Positions 31,555 through 44,938 are shown, counted from the first letter of the stretch. The stretch is DNA of 64,000 bases from Physcomitrium patens (GCF_000002425.4 NC_037273.1:12887129-12951128), one strand, 5' to 3'. Notes: generated by a model not told the origin, from the letters alone. Translations and numbers: made by a program.

Positions 31555-32065
31555 TAGTGAGAAGTCAGTTACAAGAAAAAGAACGCATGGTGGAGAACCA
31601 CAAGTAAGAACTATTTTGGGCTCGCTTTCATTCAATTTTGGAACTGGAAAAAATAAAAGGTCAGTTGGTAATGGAACGAGAAAAGATCGAGTTATTGGTG
31701 CAAGAAAAATTAGTATTGAGTGACCAATATAGATGTGAAACAAAGCAGTTAAGGGCTGAAATTGAGGCCTTGAACGCCGAGGTGACAAGATTGGCAGAGG
31801 ATTTAGTCAATATTAGTCAAGCACAAGTATCGACGTTGCCAGTTCCAGAAGTTTCAGAAGAGAGGAGTCGCTTTCAGCGCTAGCTGGAATTGAGAGATGC
31901 CCAGATCCTGAAATTGGAAGCTGAAGTCCGTGAACTGGGTGAATATAATGAAGACCTTTCATCTCAATTGAGGTAAGAGCCGATGGAAGGATTGGAAGAG
32001 GATGAAGATTTGCAGTTGGAACCAGAATCGGTAGAACCAATAACAGATACTGTGGCAATTGATTA
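31552..32065 (+). pseudogene. Coiled-coil ORF downstream of truncated RT
   Basis: A separate frame (+2 relative to gag-pol) reads about 170 codons with stops after NHK (TAA), after RFQR (TAG) and after SQLR (TAA); CAA or CAG precursors would explain all three. The longest open piece, 31638-31883, has heptad-like spacing and high Glu/Lys/Leu content (LEKIKGQLVMEREKIELL, LRAEIEALNAEVTRLAEDL). It ends with an acidic tail (LEEDEDLQLEPESVEP) and TAA at 32063-32065. Predicted product: a soluble coiled-coil protein. I do not recognise it. It may be an element-specific third ORF or captured host sequence. Confidence 0.55.
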
Positions 32066-32174
32066 ATTAGATAGGCGAGAGGGATCGCAATTTTTTTAGA
32101 GTTTTGTTAGATAATTTTTAGATAGGTATCAATTGAGTGTTTGCGAGGATGCTGCACAGTTAGGAGTGGGGCTA

Positions 32175-33049
32175 TGTAGAATAAGTAGTTATTTTCTCAA
32201 TGTAGATACTTAGTGTATAGTGTAAATAGGGATAGATAACTGCTGAAAAAGTGGTTCAGTAGGTAGAATGGATGAATAGTCAGGAAAAGTAGTTATCATC
32301 TGTAGTATAAGAGTTGGTATCTCGAGGTAGTATAAAGAGGATGGGAGAGGGGAAGAAATTGCCAGACTGCGATAGTGCTGAGCCAAGGGCGAGACTATGA
32401 TAGTGTGAGCCGAGGGCCTGACTGTGAGAGTTGTAAGCTGAGGGCCAGACTGCGATAGTGTGAGCCGAGGGCCAGACTGTGAGAGTTATGAGTCGAGGTA
32501 AGCTTGGTGCTACCTCTTTTCTTTTGTTTGTTATTTCTTTGAATAAGAGGATTGAAAGTTTTTGAATATTGTGAAGTGAATTATGGAATAGAAATGTGAT
32601 TGGTATTATTTGGGAAGAAGAAAGATTGAATGCTGAAATCTGATTGTAGTTCAGCAGAGAGAATGAGTCTGTGTTTGTATGAAACACTGTAATGTGAATG
32701 GCAGTTGTGTGTAAAGAATTCCAGTTATTAGAACGAGAGTAATTGTATGCTAAAAGCTGTGAGGGCGTAGTATTACAATTGGAGATTATGAGGGTGAATA
32801 TATTGGTGGAAATAGCAGTTATTGATATAACTCAATTGCTGTAAGGAAGAGACCGATAAGGTGAAGGAAGAGATTGTAGTTTCTTTGTATGTTCAGATAT
32901 TGGAAATAAAGACGATACATTCAGGAGATAATTGATTATATGAATCTAACGTGAACGCTTAAGCAGCTAGTCATTTCCCTTGTTTGAATCTCCCTATACG
33001 GATTTATGTTGGAAATTTTCTTCCGGAATAAGTAAAACGAGTAATCACA
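32175..33049 (+). repeat. 3' LTR of Tat-like element
   Basis: It is 875 bp, preceded by polypurine tract TTAGGAGTGGGGCTA (32160-32174), and has a five-unit tandem array at 32361-32498. Outside the array the two LTRs are very similar, with scattered substitutions. Confidence 0.9.
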
Positions 33050-33330
33050 CGGATCTAAGTAAAATTTGGCATGGTCTTAGAAAGCTTGAAGATCAAGATA
33101 TACATCAATTTTGAATGAAGTTAATAGTTGAATAAGGAGAAATCACTATTGGAACATTTACCTCAACTTTCAAGTTAGTAGCCAAGTAACATTAATGTGA
33201 TTTTTGGACATTTTCTCACAATCTATAAGTTGAATTGGAATGAATTCTTTTCAAGCATAATAAAGACTTGTAATGGCATTTGTATGAAAAAAAAAATCTT
33301 CAAGTGAATGGTTAGATTAAGAGATACAGT
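33050..33330 (+). repeat. LTR-A copy 3, right part (truncated by element D)
   Basis: It resumes after the Tat-like insertion with CGGATCTAAGTAAAATTTGG, aligning with 2998 onward of copy 1. It is cut at 33330 where the D 5' LTR starts. The remaining LTR-A end is not found on the other side of D. Confidence 0.7.
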
Positions 33331-33875
33331 TGTTACAGACATACATATTTATCCTGATAATTATTTAGATAATAAGAATATATAGGAGTAAGTTAAAGTA
33401 GATAAATATGATAATATCTTATGAAAAACTTCCTAGAAGCTTCATAGATACTACTTTGCCATTATACATATCTATAGGTGATTGATAGGTTGAAAACTTG
33501 GCCAACAAGGAGGCCATGTGTTGACATATTAACCACTTGTACAAGTTGAACATATGGCGCATACATAAGAAACTTGCCTTAGAAATTAGATATAATTTTT
33601 ATAAGTTAGATGCATATTAGAGGTCCTATAGCATATCGCCATGTATTCCTTGATTAAGTAATATATATAGAGGTAAGTGTGAGGCCTTCTTCACTCTTAT
33701 CAACTCTTTTTTTGGTTTTTAGTCTAGTTTCAAGAGTCTTATGTTTTTCTAATCTTTGGCAATAGCCATTCCATTTCTTCTTTGAATATACATACTTTCT
33801 TCTATTTTGCCACTTTCTTTTTGACACAGATTCTATGACTTTATGCATCTTCTTCTAGTTTGTATCCTTGACAGA

Positions 33876-33886
33876 TTGACAAGAGT
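33876..33886 (+). other. Candidate self-priming primer-binding site, element D
   Basis: TTGACAAGAGT starts 2 nt after the LTR. The LTR's predicted RNA start, ACTCTTATCAA (33693-33703), lies 31 nt after the first T of TATATATAG (33662) and pairs with a single mismatch. ATATCAGAGC follows at 33896-33905. A leader hairpin, TTAGAAG/CTTCTAA with an ATTACCC loop, is at 33964-33991. Confidence 0.6.
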
Positions 33887-34077
33887 GTACATACTATATC
33901 AGAGCTTTAACTTTTCTTGATTAAGAGTGGATTACCCCTTTTTCTTGATAAGACATAAGCACATTAGAAGTTGCGGATTACCCTCTTCTAAACTGATATT
34001 GTTTCTAAATTATTTTTTGTTGATTCTTAAATATTATATTTTGTGAGAATAAACACCTTTCTTTTTATTGTGCTAGC

Positions 34078-35030
34078 ATGGCAAAGCTTGCTAAATTGAA
34101 AAGTACAATGGCTCAAATACAAGAGCAAATGAGAGAATTAATGCTTGCAATGCATCAATTCACTCTACCACCATAAGGAGCAACAAGATTATTATGCAAT
34201 AAAGATATAGAGATGATTGAAGTTGCTTCAACATCTATACCAATCTATACTACTACTTCTACAATAAAACATTATTCAAGTTTTAAAGAACCAAAAATTG
34301 GATTGCTTGAGAAGTTTGATGGCATAAGATCTAAGTTTCAAGGATTCATCAATGAGATACAACGGATGATTGAACTACAATATCAAAGTTATCCAACTCA
34401 AGGATCACAAATTAGGTTTATTAGAACACTACTTTCAAGTTCGACTTTATCATGATTTTCATCATTTCTTGAACGATGTGATCCAATATTAGATAATTTG
34501 GAAGCATTCTTAGTAGAGTTTTATTCTATATATGGTGAACATGATGTAAATTGTGTTGCAATCAACAAGATTTATATCTTACGACAAGGCAATTGATCAA
34601 TAACATTATATGCTTCACAATTCTGACAATTAGCGATAGATATCAAGTGAAATGATGTAGCACTTATTAGCCAATTTTTCTATGGATTATAATATGAAGA
34701 AAAGAAATTCATGTTTAATTTACTTGATTCTCAAACATTCAGTCAACTAATTGACTTTGCTGTGAAATGAAAGAATCGTCTTTTTGAATTTGGATCTGAG
34801 AATCATATAAGGCAACTTCAATATTATTATAATTCAATGACAACACCAACAACTTCTCAATCTAAATATTTGGAAGTTGAAGACATGTAAATTGATACAA
34901 TATATTTTAGACCTCTTATCAAATAAGAAAAGACTCATCATTGTCAAGAAGGACTATGTTTATATTATAGAGAAGCTAAGCACATTATTCAATATTATCC
35001 AAAGAAATGACACAACAACAAAATGTATAA
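34078..35030 (+). pseudogene. gag: gag of element D
   Basis: ATG 34078 begins MAKLAKLKSTMAQ, matching the inner gag's coiled-coil start. The frame continues with many stops through LLEKFDGIRSKFQGFINEI and YGEHD. The zinc knuckle reads CLYYREAKH with two cysteine positions changed to tyrosine (TGT to TAT), so nucleic-acid binding would be lost. Non-functional. Confidence 0.75.
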
Positions 35031-35069
35031 TATTATTATCAAAAATGTATACAATTAGTACAAAAAACT

Positions 35070-38000
35070 AAACTTATACACATAGAACTCATAGATGGTC
35101 ATCCGTTATCTTCTGGAGATATTATTCATGAAACAATTCTTATAGATGTAGTAATAAATGGTCATAATAGTCACATAATTTTTAATATAATTTTATCTCC
35201 CTTTAATCTAGTCATTTTAGGTTTATCGTGGTTGAAAAAGTATAATCTTGTAATAGATTGGATTTATTATAAACTTGAATTTTTTTCAAACATCATTAAG
35301 AACTTTTCTAATTCAGTAGAAAGCCATGAATCTAGTATAATGAAACCTATACTTAAAGATACAAAAGCTTTTTTTCATATTGCAAAAGAAGGATTATCTT
35401 TTATTATTTATACCACACCCATTTTAAATAATAGAAAGATTTCAAGTGAAATTCCAAGTGAATATCAAGTTTTTCAAGATATATTTGAAAAGAAGAATGC
35501 AGATACTCTCTCAGAGCATCATCCATATAATTTTTCAATCGATCTTAAAGAAAGAATTCATGCACCATTTGGTCCAATCTATAGTTTATCTCAAAATAAA
35601 TTGGTTGAATTCAAAAAGTACATTGATGAGAACTTGGCTAAGAATTTCATAAGCTATTCAAAATTTCTTATAAGAGGTCCTATCTTATTTGTGAAGAAAA
35701 AAGATGGATCATTGCAAATGTACGTGGATTATCGAGGACTCAATAAGATTACCATCAAGAATAGATATCCTTTAGCTTTGATATCTGGACTTTTTGATCA
35801 ATTAAATCAAGCTAAGATCTATACAAAATAGATCTACAAGGAGCATACAATATGATCTGCATTAATGAAGGAGATGAATAGAAGATTACATTTCAAATAA
35901 GGTATGGATACTTTGAATATAACGTCATGCCTTTTAGACTCACGAATGTACCAGTTTCTTTTCAACATCTTATGAATGATGTTTTTCATGAGTTTTTAGA
36001 TGATTTTATTGTCTGTTACTTAGATGACATTTTAATCTATTTTAAGGATATAGAAGAACATGAAGTTCATATTTGTTGTATATTACAAAAACTTAGAGAT
36101 GCGGGATTATATGCCAAGATAGAAAAGTATATATTCTACACTATCGAAGTTGATTTCTTAAGATATATCATTTCAAAAAATGGTCTAATAATGGATCCTA
36201 AGAAGGTTTAGATAATCCTTGACTGGAAGTCTCTAAAAATATTAAGAGATATACATTGTTTTTTGAGATTTACCAATTACTATCAGATCTTCATTAAGAA
36301 CTTTTTTCAAGTTGCAGCGCCACTTACACGCTTAACTTGTAAAGTCAAGCTCGAGTAGAGTAAAGAAGCACAAGCATCATTTGAAGTTTTGAAGAAAGTT
36401 TTTACTTTTGCACCAATTCTACATCGCATCGACTTCTCCAAAGCATTTTTTATGGAAATATATGCATCTGACTTTGCGTTAGATGCAGTATTATCACAAA
36501 TAGGAGCAGATTGCAAATTTCATCCAGTAGCTTTTTATTCAAGAAAATTTTCAGTAGCCGAGATTAATTATGAGAACCACAAAAAGGAACTTTTTGCAAT
36601 CGTGAATTCTTTTCAAGAATATTGTCATTATTTAGAAGGCACTTCAAGTCCAGTCATCATGTATACAAATCATAAGAATCTTGAGTATTTTATGTCAACA
36701 TGTGTTATGAATCATCGCCAAGTTTGTTGGAATAAGTCTTTGTCAAGTTTTGAATTTAATATTATTTATCAGCCAAAAAAATAATAAGATTTGTTTGATG
36801 CCTTTTCTAGATATTTTTATTTTACAACAAAAGAAGAAAAAGCAGTTCTGACGAACAAAAGATAATTTTATTGAAACCAAAATAATTCCATATTTGAGCA
36901 ATAAAATCAACATTAAATGTTGATTTGACTTTTTTCAAGCAGATTCAAACAAATATGTCTTCAAACCTTCTTATTCATGATATTAAAAAAAATTCTTCTA
37001 AGTCTAAAGATACTTCCAAATTTGAATTTAAGGAGAACCTACTCTATTTAGAAGAAGGCTTATATGTTCTATAAAGAGAAGTACCATTACATGCTCCTGA
37101 AACTCGTTACAATTTTCTTGTAGTATGACATTTTAGATATTATAAGATTTTAGAACTTATATCTAGAGATTTTTGGTGGCCTCAAATGTGGAAGGTTGTT
37201 AAAGAATTTGTGTAGATACTTGATGTTTGTTCAAGATCAAAAACTCCTCTTCATTGACCTTATGGACTCCTCCAACCATTACCTATACCAGAACAACCAT
37301 GGTCTTTTGTCTCTATGGATTTTATCATGGATCTTTCAATTTCAAGTTCATATGATTCCATATTTGTGATTTTAGATTATTTCACCAAAATGGCACATTT
37401 TATACCATGTACAAAATCTATCATAGATGAAAAAATAGCTAAACTCTTCTTTGACAACATTTATCGCTATCATCGATTAATAAAGGATATTATATCACAT
37501 AAAGGAATACAATTTTTATCGAGATTCTAGAGAATTCTTTTCAAGATATTAAAAGTGGATATAAAACTATCTTCAGCTTTCTACCCTCAAACTAATGGAC
37601 AAACAGAATAGATAAATCAAGTTTTAGAATAATATTTGAGGTGTACCATCAACTATCAACAAGATGATTGGACAACTCTTTTGCCATTGGCAGAGTTTGC
37701 TTCAAATAATTCGATACATTCTTCTACTCTAATAATATCTTTTTTTGCCAATTATAATTATCACCCACAATTTGTAATTTTTGACTTTTCAAAAGTTGAT
37801 AATCCTACGACAAAAGATGTGGCAAATTGATTGTCAGAGCTACATGCAACAATGAAGGCACAATTAGAAGAAGCTTAAGAATAACAAAAAGCCAATGTAT
37901 ATGTCTATTGCAAAGAACAACCTCAATTCCACATGGGAGATAAGGTATGATTACTTTGTCATAATATTAAAACTATTCATTCTTGCGATAAATTAAATTA

Positions 38001-38360
38001 TCATAGACTTGGACCATTACTCATTTGTGAATAGATCAATCTAGCTGCTTATCAATTACACCTATCAAAGTCTATGAAAATCAATCATGTTTTCAATTTT
38101 TCTTTACTTGAGCCATAGAAGACAATGAATATACAAGAAAGGAGACAAATGCGAGCACTTCTATAGAAGTGGATAATAATGAAGAATTTAATGTAGAAGA
38201 AGTCTTAGATTCAAGGCGGTGCCAAAATAGGTTAAAATATCTAGTATATTGGTATAGATATGACATTAATGAATGCACATAGGAGCTATCTAGGAATCTA
38301 GTAAATACATCAGCTAAAGTTAAAGCTTTTTATCAATGACATCCATCAAAACTAAGATGA
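35070..38360 (+). pseudogene. pol: pol of element D
   Basis: Order: post-protease segment ([16 protein letters not shown], about 35080) without the DSGA motif, [12 protein letters not shown] ([10 protein letters not shown] about 35720; YLDDILIYF about 36018), RNaseH (open piece 36389-36784), integrase (open pieces 37315-37530 and 37636-37830; TMAHF, HPQT-like YPQTNGQT), and chromodomain debris to TGA 38358-38360. Stops and small indels occur throughout. Confidence 0.8.
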
Positions 38361-38458
38361 AGACTCAAAAAATTCTTTACTATAAAGCAAAGCAAGCTCA
38401 ATGGAAATTTCATTCTATCTTGTATTATTATTTCTTTGAATTTTGTAGTGCTCAAGAA

Positions 38459-38770
38459 ATGAAGAACCAACAACTAACAGATTCAATTCAAAAGCTATCA
38501 TTTGCTCAGCTATCAGACAAGATATTACGACTATTACAACCTTCAAGATAATAAAATCGAGATGAAGACCCTGTTGATGGTATTATTAATGTTTTATTTG
38601 AACAAAGTTATGAAGGCCTCAATAATGATGAAATATCAAGGTAGTCTTTTTGCCCTAGTATGGAACATTATCAATGGTTGAAGGAACCTATCAACTACCT
38701 TTGAAGGAAACAAAGATCAAAATACATAGCAAATACAGTTTGACGCATCTTAGACTTCATCTACATGTAA
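38459..38770 (+). pseudogene. Accessory ORF of element D, with internal deletion
   Basis: ATG 38459 (MKNQQLTDS) gives a product aligning with the inner accessory ORF: FAQLSDKILRLLQPSR, NRDED, then about 40 residues missing, then NVLFEQSYEGLNNDEIS, MEHYQWLKEPINYL, RSKYIANTV, ILDFIYM and TAA 38768-38770. Several in-frame stops are present. Retained Gln at the inner ORF's TAG position shows the ancestral codon was sense. Confidence 0.6.
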
Positions 38771-38812
38771 TCATCACTTCTCGTGGAACTCGTCTGTAGA
38801 AGGGGGGAGTAA

Positions 38813-39100
38813 TGCCATGGATATATATATTTATCTTGATAATTATGTAAATAATAAGAATAGGTAGAAATAAGTCAAAGTAAATAAATATGATAATATC
38901 TTATAGAAAGCTTCCTAGAAGCTTTATAGATGCTACTTTGTCTTTAAACATGTGGATATGTGATTGGTAGGTTGAAAACTTGGCCAACAAAGAGGCTACG
39001 TGTCAACATGTTGACGACTTGTAGTACAAGTTGGATATATGGCACACACCTAAGAAACTTGCCTTACAAATTAGACATGTATCCTGCAAGTTGGACAAGT
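38813..39100 (+). repeat. 3' LTR of D, truncated
   Basis: It begins TGCCATGGATATATATATTT after the polypurine tract and aligns with 33331-33610 (CTTCCTAGAAGC, GGTTGAAAACTTGGCCAAC). It ends at 39100 where LTR-A copy 4 starts. The TATA and R regions are missing. Confidence 0.8.
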
Positions 39101-39880
39101 TGTCGTATTAAATGTTGTCTTATTTAGGAATGCATTGGGTACCTAGCTGTAGAAGATAAAGTTGAGTTTCACAAGTATTCAAGAAACCCTAATAGGTTTC
39201 ACCTATATGAAAAGATTATAATTCAAATTTTAATTCAAAAGTGCTAAAAAACACTCTTCTTAGTAGCCTCAATCACACATAAACCTCAATTACCTTATTG
39301 CTTTCATATTTGAGCAATTTAGATTTTTTTTGTAAGCATTAATCCTAATCAATGAATTTTAACAAGCTGTAACTACTAATTTGACTGTCCACTTGATGTA
39401 AAATTTTGCATACAATTGTCAATGTAAGTTTTTTATGTGCTTCAAAATTTTCAGCCCAATCCAACTTAAAAATTGTGAGAAAACCTCCAAAAATTGCACT
39501 AATGTCATTCGGTTGCCAACTTGAAAGGTGAAGCAAAAATTCCAGCAGTGATTTCTCCTTCTCCAACCATTAGCTTTGACTCAAAATTGGTGTATAGCTT
39601 GACCTTCAAGTCTTTCAATACTATGCCAAATTTCACCTTTATCTGATAAGTAGATCTCTAGATATCATAGAAATTCTATCCAATCTCAAACTGCCAACTT
39701 CAGAAACCCTCTTGTGCTAAAAACTAGATATCTCTAAACCACACTATTAGATTATTACAAAATTTTGTATACGCTTAGCACACCCAATAATCCAAATAAT
39801 ATCAAATTTTGAACTATAGATGCTACATCAATTGTACAAACAAGCCAAAATTACTAATTCTAAATATATTATATAAAACC
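39101..39880 (-). repeat. LTR-A copy 4, reverse orientation, truncated
   Basis: It starts TGTCGTATTA (the reverse of the LTR-A end) and contains the reverse complement of the segments seen at 2780-3561 and 26480-26680 (CAAAATTTTGTATACGCTTAGC, TATAGATGCTACATCAA). Similarity fades after about 39870, so its far end is lost. Confidence 0.65.
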
Positions 39881-39929
39881 AAATTATTTTATTGAATTTG
39901 TAATAAGTTGGATTTCTATAGACATAAAG

Positions 39930-40186
39930 CATTTCTTATTTATGAAAATATCAATCTTGTTGCTTATCAATTATATCTATTATAGTCTATAAATATCCAT
40001 TTTATATTTTATATGTGTTTTTTTGAGCCATAAAAGATAGTGGATATACCATAAAAAAGACAAATATCACTTCTTCATATAGAAATTAAAAGTTTAAAAT
40101 TAAAGAAGTCTTAGGCTCAAGATAGTACCAAAATTGATTAAAATATCTTATACATTGGCACAAATATGATATAAATGAATATATAG

Positions 40187-40223
<37 letters not shown>

Positions 40224-40860
40224 CATATGAGTATCAACTAAAAATATTATAAATAGAATAAATTTAAAAAAATCTTTTTATTAATTAAATTCTTTAAAAT
40301 TAAGATAAAAATTAAATATTTTTTTGTTATAAATAAATCAAGGTCTAGTAAAATTAATATATTATCTTTTACTTTTGTTCATAGCTTTTATACATTTGTG
40401 ACAATAAAGAGATAAAGAATTAATAGCAAACAGATTCAATTTAAAAGTTATTATTTTTTGAGTTACTAAATAAAATATTTAGATTGATACAACCTTAAAG
40501 ATGACATAATAAAAATGAAGATCCTCAAGAACAACATTTATTTTTTTAAATAGATAGAAAGATATAATATATTTGATATCACGATCCTAAAAGAGACTTT
40601 AGATGTTAGGTAATATTATCAAAGGTAGAAACCACCTTTGATAGTATTTCAAATATTTTATTTGAAAGAAATTATAAAGGTTTTAATAATTATGAAATAT
40701 TAAGGTGTTCTTCATATCTTGAAATGGCACACTATCAACAATTGAGATAACGTATCAATTATCTTAAAAGAGAACAAAGATTTTAATATGTAGGACATAT
40801 AATTTGTTACATCTTAGACTTTTTCAATATTTGATCATTGCCTTTTGTGGAAGTTGTCTC
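39930..40860 (+). pseudogene. Decayed chromovirus F: pol 3' end and accessory ORF debris
   Basis: Debris matching the inner element's HLPESMKIHPVFH to chromodomain segment is at about 39945-40170, followed after (AT)n at 40188-40228 by accessory-ORF debris (about 40410-40840; GGCACACTATCAACAATTGAG echoes the GHYRWL region). No open frame remains. Confidence 0.5.
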
Positions 40861-40884
40861 TAAAAGTGCAAAGGTGCAATATCA

Positions 40885-41340
40885 CAAACATAAAAATTTA
40901 CCTAAATAAGAAGTGTTAGATAGAAGATAATGTAAATAGATTAAATTATATCTTGTAAAAAAATCTCTTAGAAGATTTACAAATATAGATTTGACTTTGT
41001 ATGTTTTTATAATTGATTGATAGGTTGAAAACTTGGTCAACAAGTTGTTTATGTGTTGCAAATGTTGGCAACTTGTAGTATAAGTTGGCCATGTAGTACA
41101 CATGTAAGAAACTTGTCTTTGAAGTTGGACACATATTAAAGGTACTATAAAACGTTGCCACGTAGCTCTTAATTTGATAATATATATAAAGACAAGAGTG
41201 AAGCATTTTTTTTCTCTTGAGAATGTTTCACTTGTTTGTTGTCTTTAGCAACTTCCATTTTAATTTTAATACAATATTATCTTCAAATAAACATCTTTTT
41301 TTTTTAGTAATATAAGAGTAGAATATAGAATTTATTGTTT
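40885..41340 (+). repeat. Decayed LTR of chromovirus F
   Basis: Sense-orientation LTR blocks: TTGATTGATAGGTTGAAAACTTGG, GCCACGTAGCTCTTAA, TATATATAAAGACAAGAGTG, then U5-like TTTAGCAACTTCCATTTTAA. The ends are blurred. Confidence 0.6.
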
Positions 41341-41811
41341 GTAATTCATATTGGTGAAAGTATGGTATCTTTTATTTCTTTTATTTCTTCTATTTATTTA
41401 TTTCTATTTTTTTATTTAAGAATATTTTTTTTATAATATCACATATTTTACTTAATAAAGACAATTACACTCTCTTAAAACCATTCTTTGATTGGTACAT
41501 AAATAAGAAAAATTATTTCTAATGCTTTTAGTTTTTTTAATTTTTTTTCTTTAGAAAGAATATAAACACTCTTAAAATATTTATTTTTATATTTGAGATT
41601 AAAGAAATCTGATTTTTTATTTTTTTACAGTATTTTTTTATAAAACAAATATGATTTTATATACAATAAAAATTTAATATATAATTTTATTAATTAAAAA
41701 AATTAAATTAAATTTCACTTATTAATAGAAAGAAATAACTATGATTTCAACTTTATCTATCTATATATATATATATATATAAGATTATTTTAGTTTATTT
41801 TATTTTTATCT

Positions 41812-41850
<39 letters not shown>

Positions 41851-42934
41851 CCTCAAGAGATTTTTTGAATTTGAACGATCAAAAAATATTCAAAATTAAT
41901 ATGTTAATTAAGTATTTAATTCGAATAAATTATTAAATATTAATTATCCATAAAAAAATCTACTTGCTTTTAGCATTTGTTTTATTCTAACAATTATGTT
42001 AATACTTCTTAGCAACACACTATGTTTTTTGTAGTCATGGTATGATATAAAATTAAGTAATCCAATAGAATAAGACCTTTAGAATAAAAATTTGACTTCC
42101 TAACACCATAAAAAAGCAGTTAGATGAAACCTGAGAAAATACCACAGTAATTATTTTTATGTTGACACAAAAAGAATATTTTTATATTTTTTTTAATTTT
42201 TTTTAATTTTAAAAATCTAAAATTAAGGTACTTAATTTAAACAAGAATATAAATTTAAATTAGAATAATTGATACATCAATAATGTTAATATGTTAATGA
42301 ATACACTCTAAAATTAACAAAATAAAAAATCAAATTATATCCCACATGAGATTTATGATGGTTGGCATAATAAATAAATAAATAAAATATTAAACGCCAT
42401 TAAAATAAAATTATTAAAATAAAACCATTTTAATTTTTTATTCTAACTAACAGTCAAAAAAATTATTAAATTTTATTTGATAATATAAATAGATTTTATC
42501 ATTAAAACCAATGAAAAGTTGGAAAAAAGCATTGAAAACCAATAAAACCATCTAAAGTAGCTCAAATAAAATTTTACATACACAAATATAAATTCAAAGT
42601 TTATAATCATTTAAAACAACTTTAAAATATTTTACATTTGTGTTTTTAAATTTCAAAATTGAGAATTCTGAGAAAAAAACTTAATCCAAAATGATTACCT
42701 ATTGTATTGGATAGTAAGAAAATAACATGGAATTTTTCAAAATCAATCACAAATAATTGCTACAGGTGGTTTGATATTAGAGAATATATTTTTTTATTGC
42801 ATACAAAAAATTTCGTTTTATAAGAAAAATATAAAATATTAATTGGTGAAATTATCATCTTCCAAAATCATATTATATATATAATAGTACATGCTTATAT
42901 AGTGAGAAAGTCAAACTTAGTTTTATCTTTGGAA

Positions 42935-42965
<31 letters not shown>

Positions 42966-43579
42966 TATTCTATTTAAACATGAAATATATATTCAAGGAG
43001 ATAAACCAATGGGATAAACTAGAAAAGACAAAAACCATTTCTAATTGGTTGCATATTTCATTGTTTTCATTCAAAATAAAGAAAAAATAAAGCAATAACT
43101 CAACTTTTGATTAATTAAAGATCAAAATTTGCATGTCGTTGCAAAAAATGGTACTATAAGATTATTAGGCATAAAGCTCAAAATCTCCCAATTAAGATTG
43201 TGAAAAATAGCATTTTTTTTGCAGCTATGGTAAATTCCAAGTAGTCTTTAATTTCTTGCCTTTATTTTCTTGCAAGGCATCACTGAGTTACTAGTATATA
43301 TAAATAAATGAATTGAAGCTTAATAACTTGTTTTGATACCATATATGAGTATTATTGTTGGATAATTTATTAAAGCTTTAGAGGATCTATTCAAAAAGCA
43401 CAAAGGTTCTCTAGGATTTGAAGACAACCCTTGTAGGTTTATTAACAAATTTGTAAGAAGATAACTTTGAAAGCCTAGCAGCAAAAGCTTAGTTGATTTG
43501 TATAATATCTAAAGATGGCACAAACAAATGTGTAGGTGGAAAATTTAGAAGTTTAACATGTGGTGGACAATATTTGTTA

Positions 43580-43618
<39 letters not shown>

Positions 43619-44257
43619 CATACATGTGTATTTGTGTATAGATAATTTTCAGGTTATCCATCTTTTATATTAAATTTAGAATAGTTGCAATATTATTACC
43701 AAATAAAAAATATTATTGTATAATATTGTATTAATTTTAATATATGTACTAGTGTTGGAGCCCTTTCTTTGCATTGGATAAAAAAACAAATGTAATGTTT
43801 TCAAATATAAACAAATGTCTTATTGTTATAGGAAATATCAGCTTTTAAATATTTTACTATAAACAATATTTTTAGTATATTTAAAGAATTTAATGTTGTT
43901 CAAAATGAATTTTTGTGGTGGGTTTGTTTAAATTATTTAAATTCAATGCATTATCGTTTGTGATCAGTGTATTGCTATTTTAAAACATGAAGATTTCCTT
44001 TTTGTTTATTTTGTGAACAAACAAAACAGTGCAGTGTAATCATAAACTTCTCTAAGAAAATTTAAACATATGTATACTCTGCCATTGAAAACAAATCCAA
44101 TCACTGAAATTGTTCCATTTTATTCTGTATTTTAATATTTTGTGTTTTTAAAAGTAATGTCATATTTGATCACCCATCAGCTTCCTTTTCACAAAACATA
44201 GAATACAGTATATGTTACACAAATTTCATTGCACATCTTTTCAATTGTTTGATTGCA

Positions 44258-44298
<41 letters not shown>

Positions 44299-44905
44299 GT
44301 ATATTATGTAATTAGTATTTGATTAATTTTCATCCTCAAACTGATTTTTTTTATTTTTTTGATAAATTATTTTTATTTTTTAAATTTAAAACCTTAAAAA
44401 CAGTATATATTGTTAAAAATATAGTGAAGATGAAACTATTTATTTTCCAAAGAGTAGTTTCATTCTAATTTACTAAAGTATTGAATTTCTAATACTATTG
44501 TTTCATCATTTTTGAAAAAGAGGTTAAGAACTATAATACATATCAGTGTGTATCTAAGTGATAAAATCTATTTTTGGAATGGTGTGATTGTTAATATTGA
44601 TGTGAAACTAGAAACTCCCAGCGAATTTCTTGGGTACTTTCTAGGTCTTCGAAAAAAACACAATTGAATAAGACTAGCTCCTTGAAATTGCTCATTTCTG
44701 AGTGCGACTCAAGGTAATGGCATCAATTGGGTATCTACAGATAGACAGTAGCTTGAATATATGAGATGGTAAAAAATTTAAGTTCATAAGTCCATTGATT
44801 TTGAATTTACTTCTTGAAAATTTGAATAATTTGTTAAACTCTTGGAAACATCAATTCACAATACATTTAGTCCACTTTAATTTCATCATCATCATCATCA
44901 TCATC

Positions 44906-44938
<33 letters not shown>

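Larger units (their letters stand above)
26688..33049 (+). mobile_element. Tat/Athila-like Ty3/gypsy element, internally deleted (non-autonomous)
   Basis: The 5' LTR (26688-27703, 1016 bp) and 3' LTR (32175-33049, 875 bp) start TGTAGAATAAG, end AATCACA and are flanked by a perfect CGGAT duplication (26683-26687, 33050-33054). The primer site TGGTGCCACTGCCGGGGA resembles the tRNA-Asp-type site of plant Athila/Tat elements. One frame from 27964 to 31554 encodes gag, protease and the start of RT, broken by about ten stops. The rest of RT, RNaseH and integrase are missing and replaced by a coiled-coil ORF. Polypurine tract is 32160-32174. Confidence 0.88.
33331..39100 (+). mobile_element. Decayed chromovirus D, 3' LTR truncated
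   Basis: The 5' LTR is 33331-33873 (TGTTACAGAC...ATCCTTGACA). It is followed by a primer-site candidate (33876-33886), hairpin leader, gag, pol, accessory ORF, polypurine tract 38796-38812 and a 3' LTR from 38813 that is interrupted at 39100 by a reverse LTR-A. Gene order is identical to the inner element. Identity is visibly lower, with many TGA/TAA/TAG codons. The missing half of the 3' LTR is not seen to the right. Confidence 0.85.
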
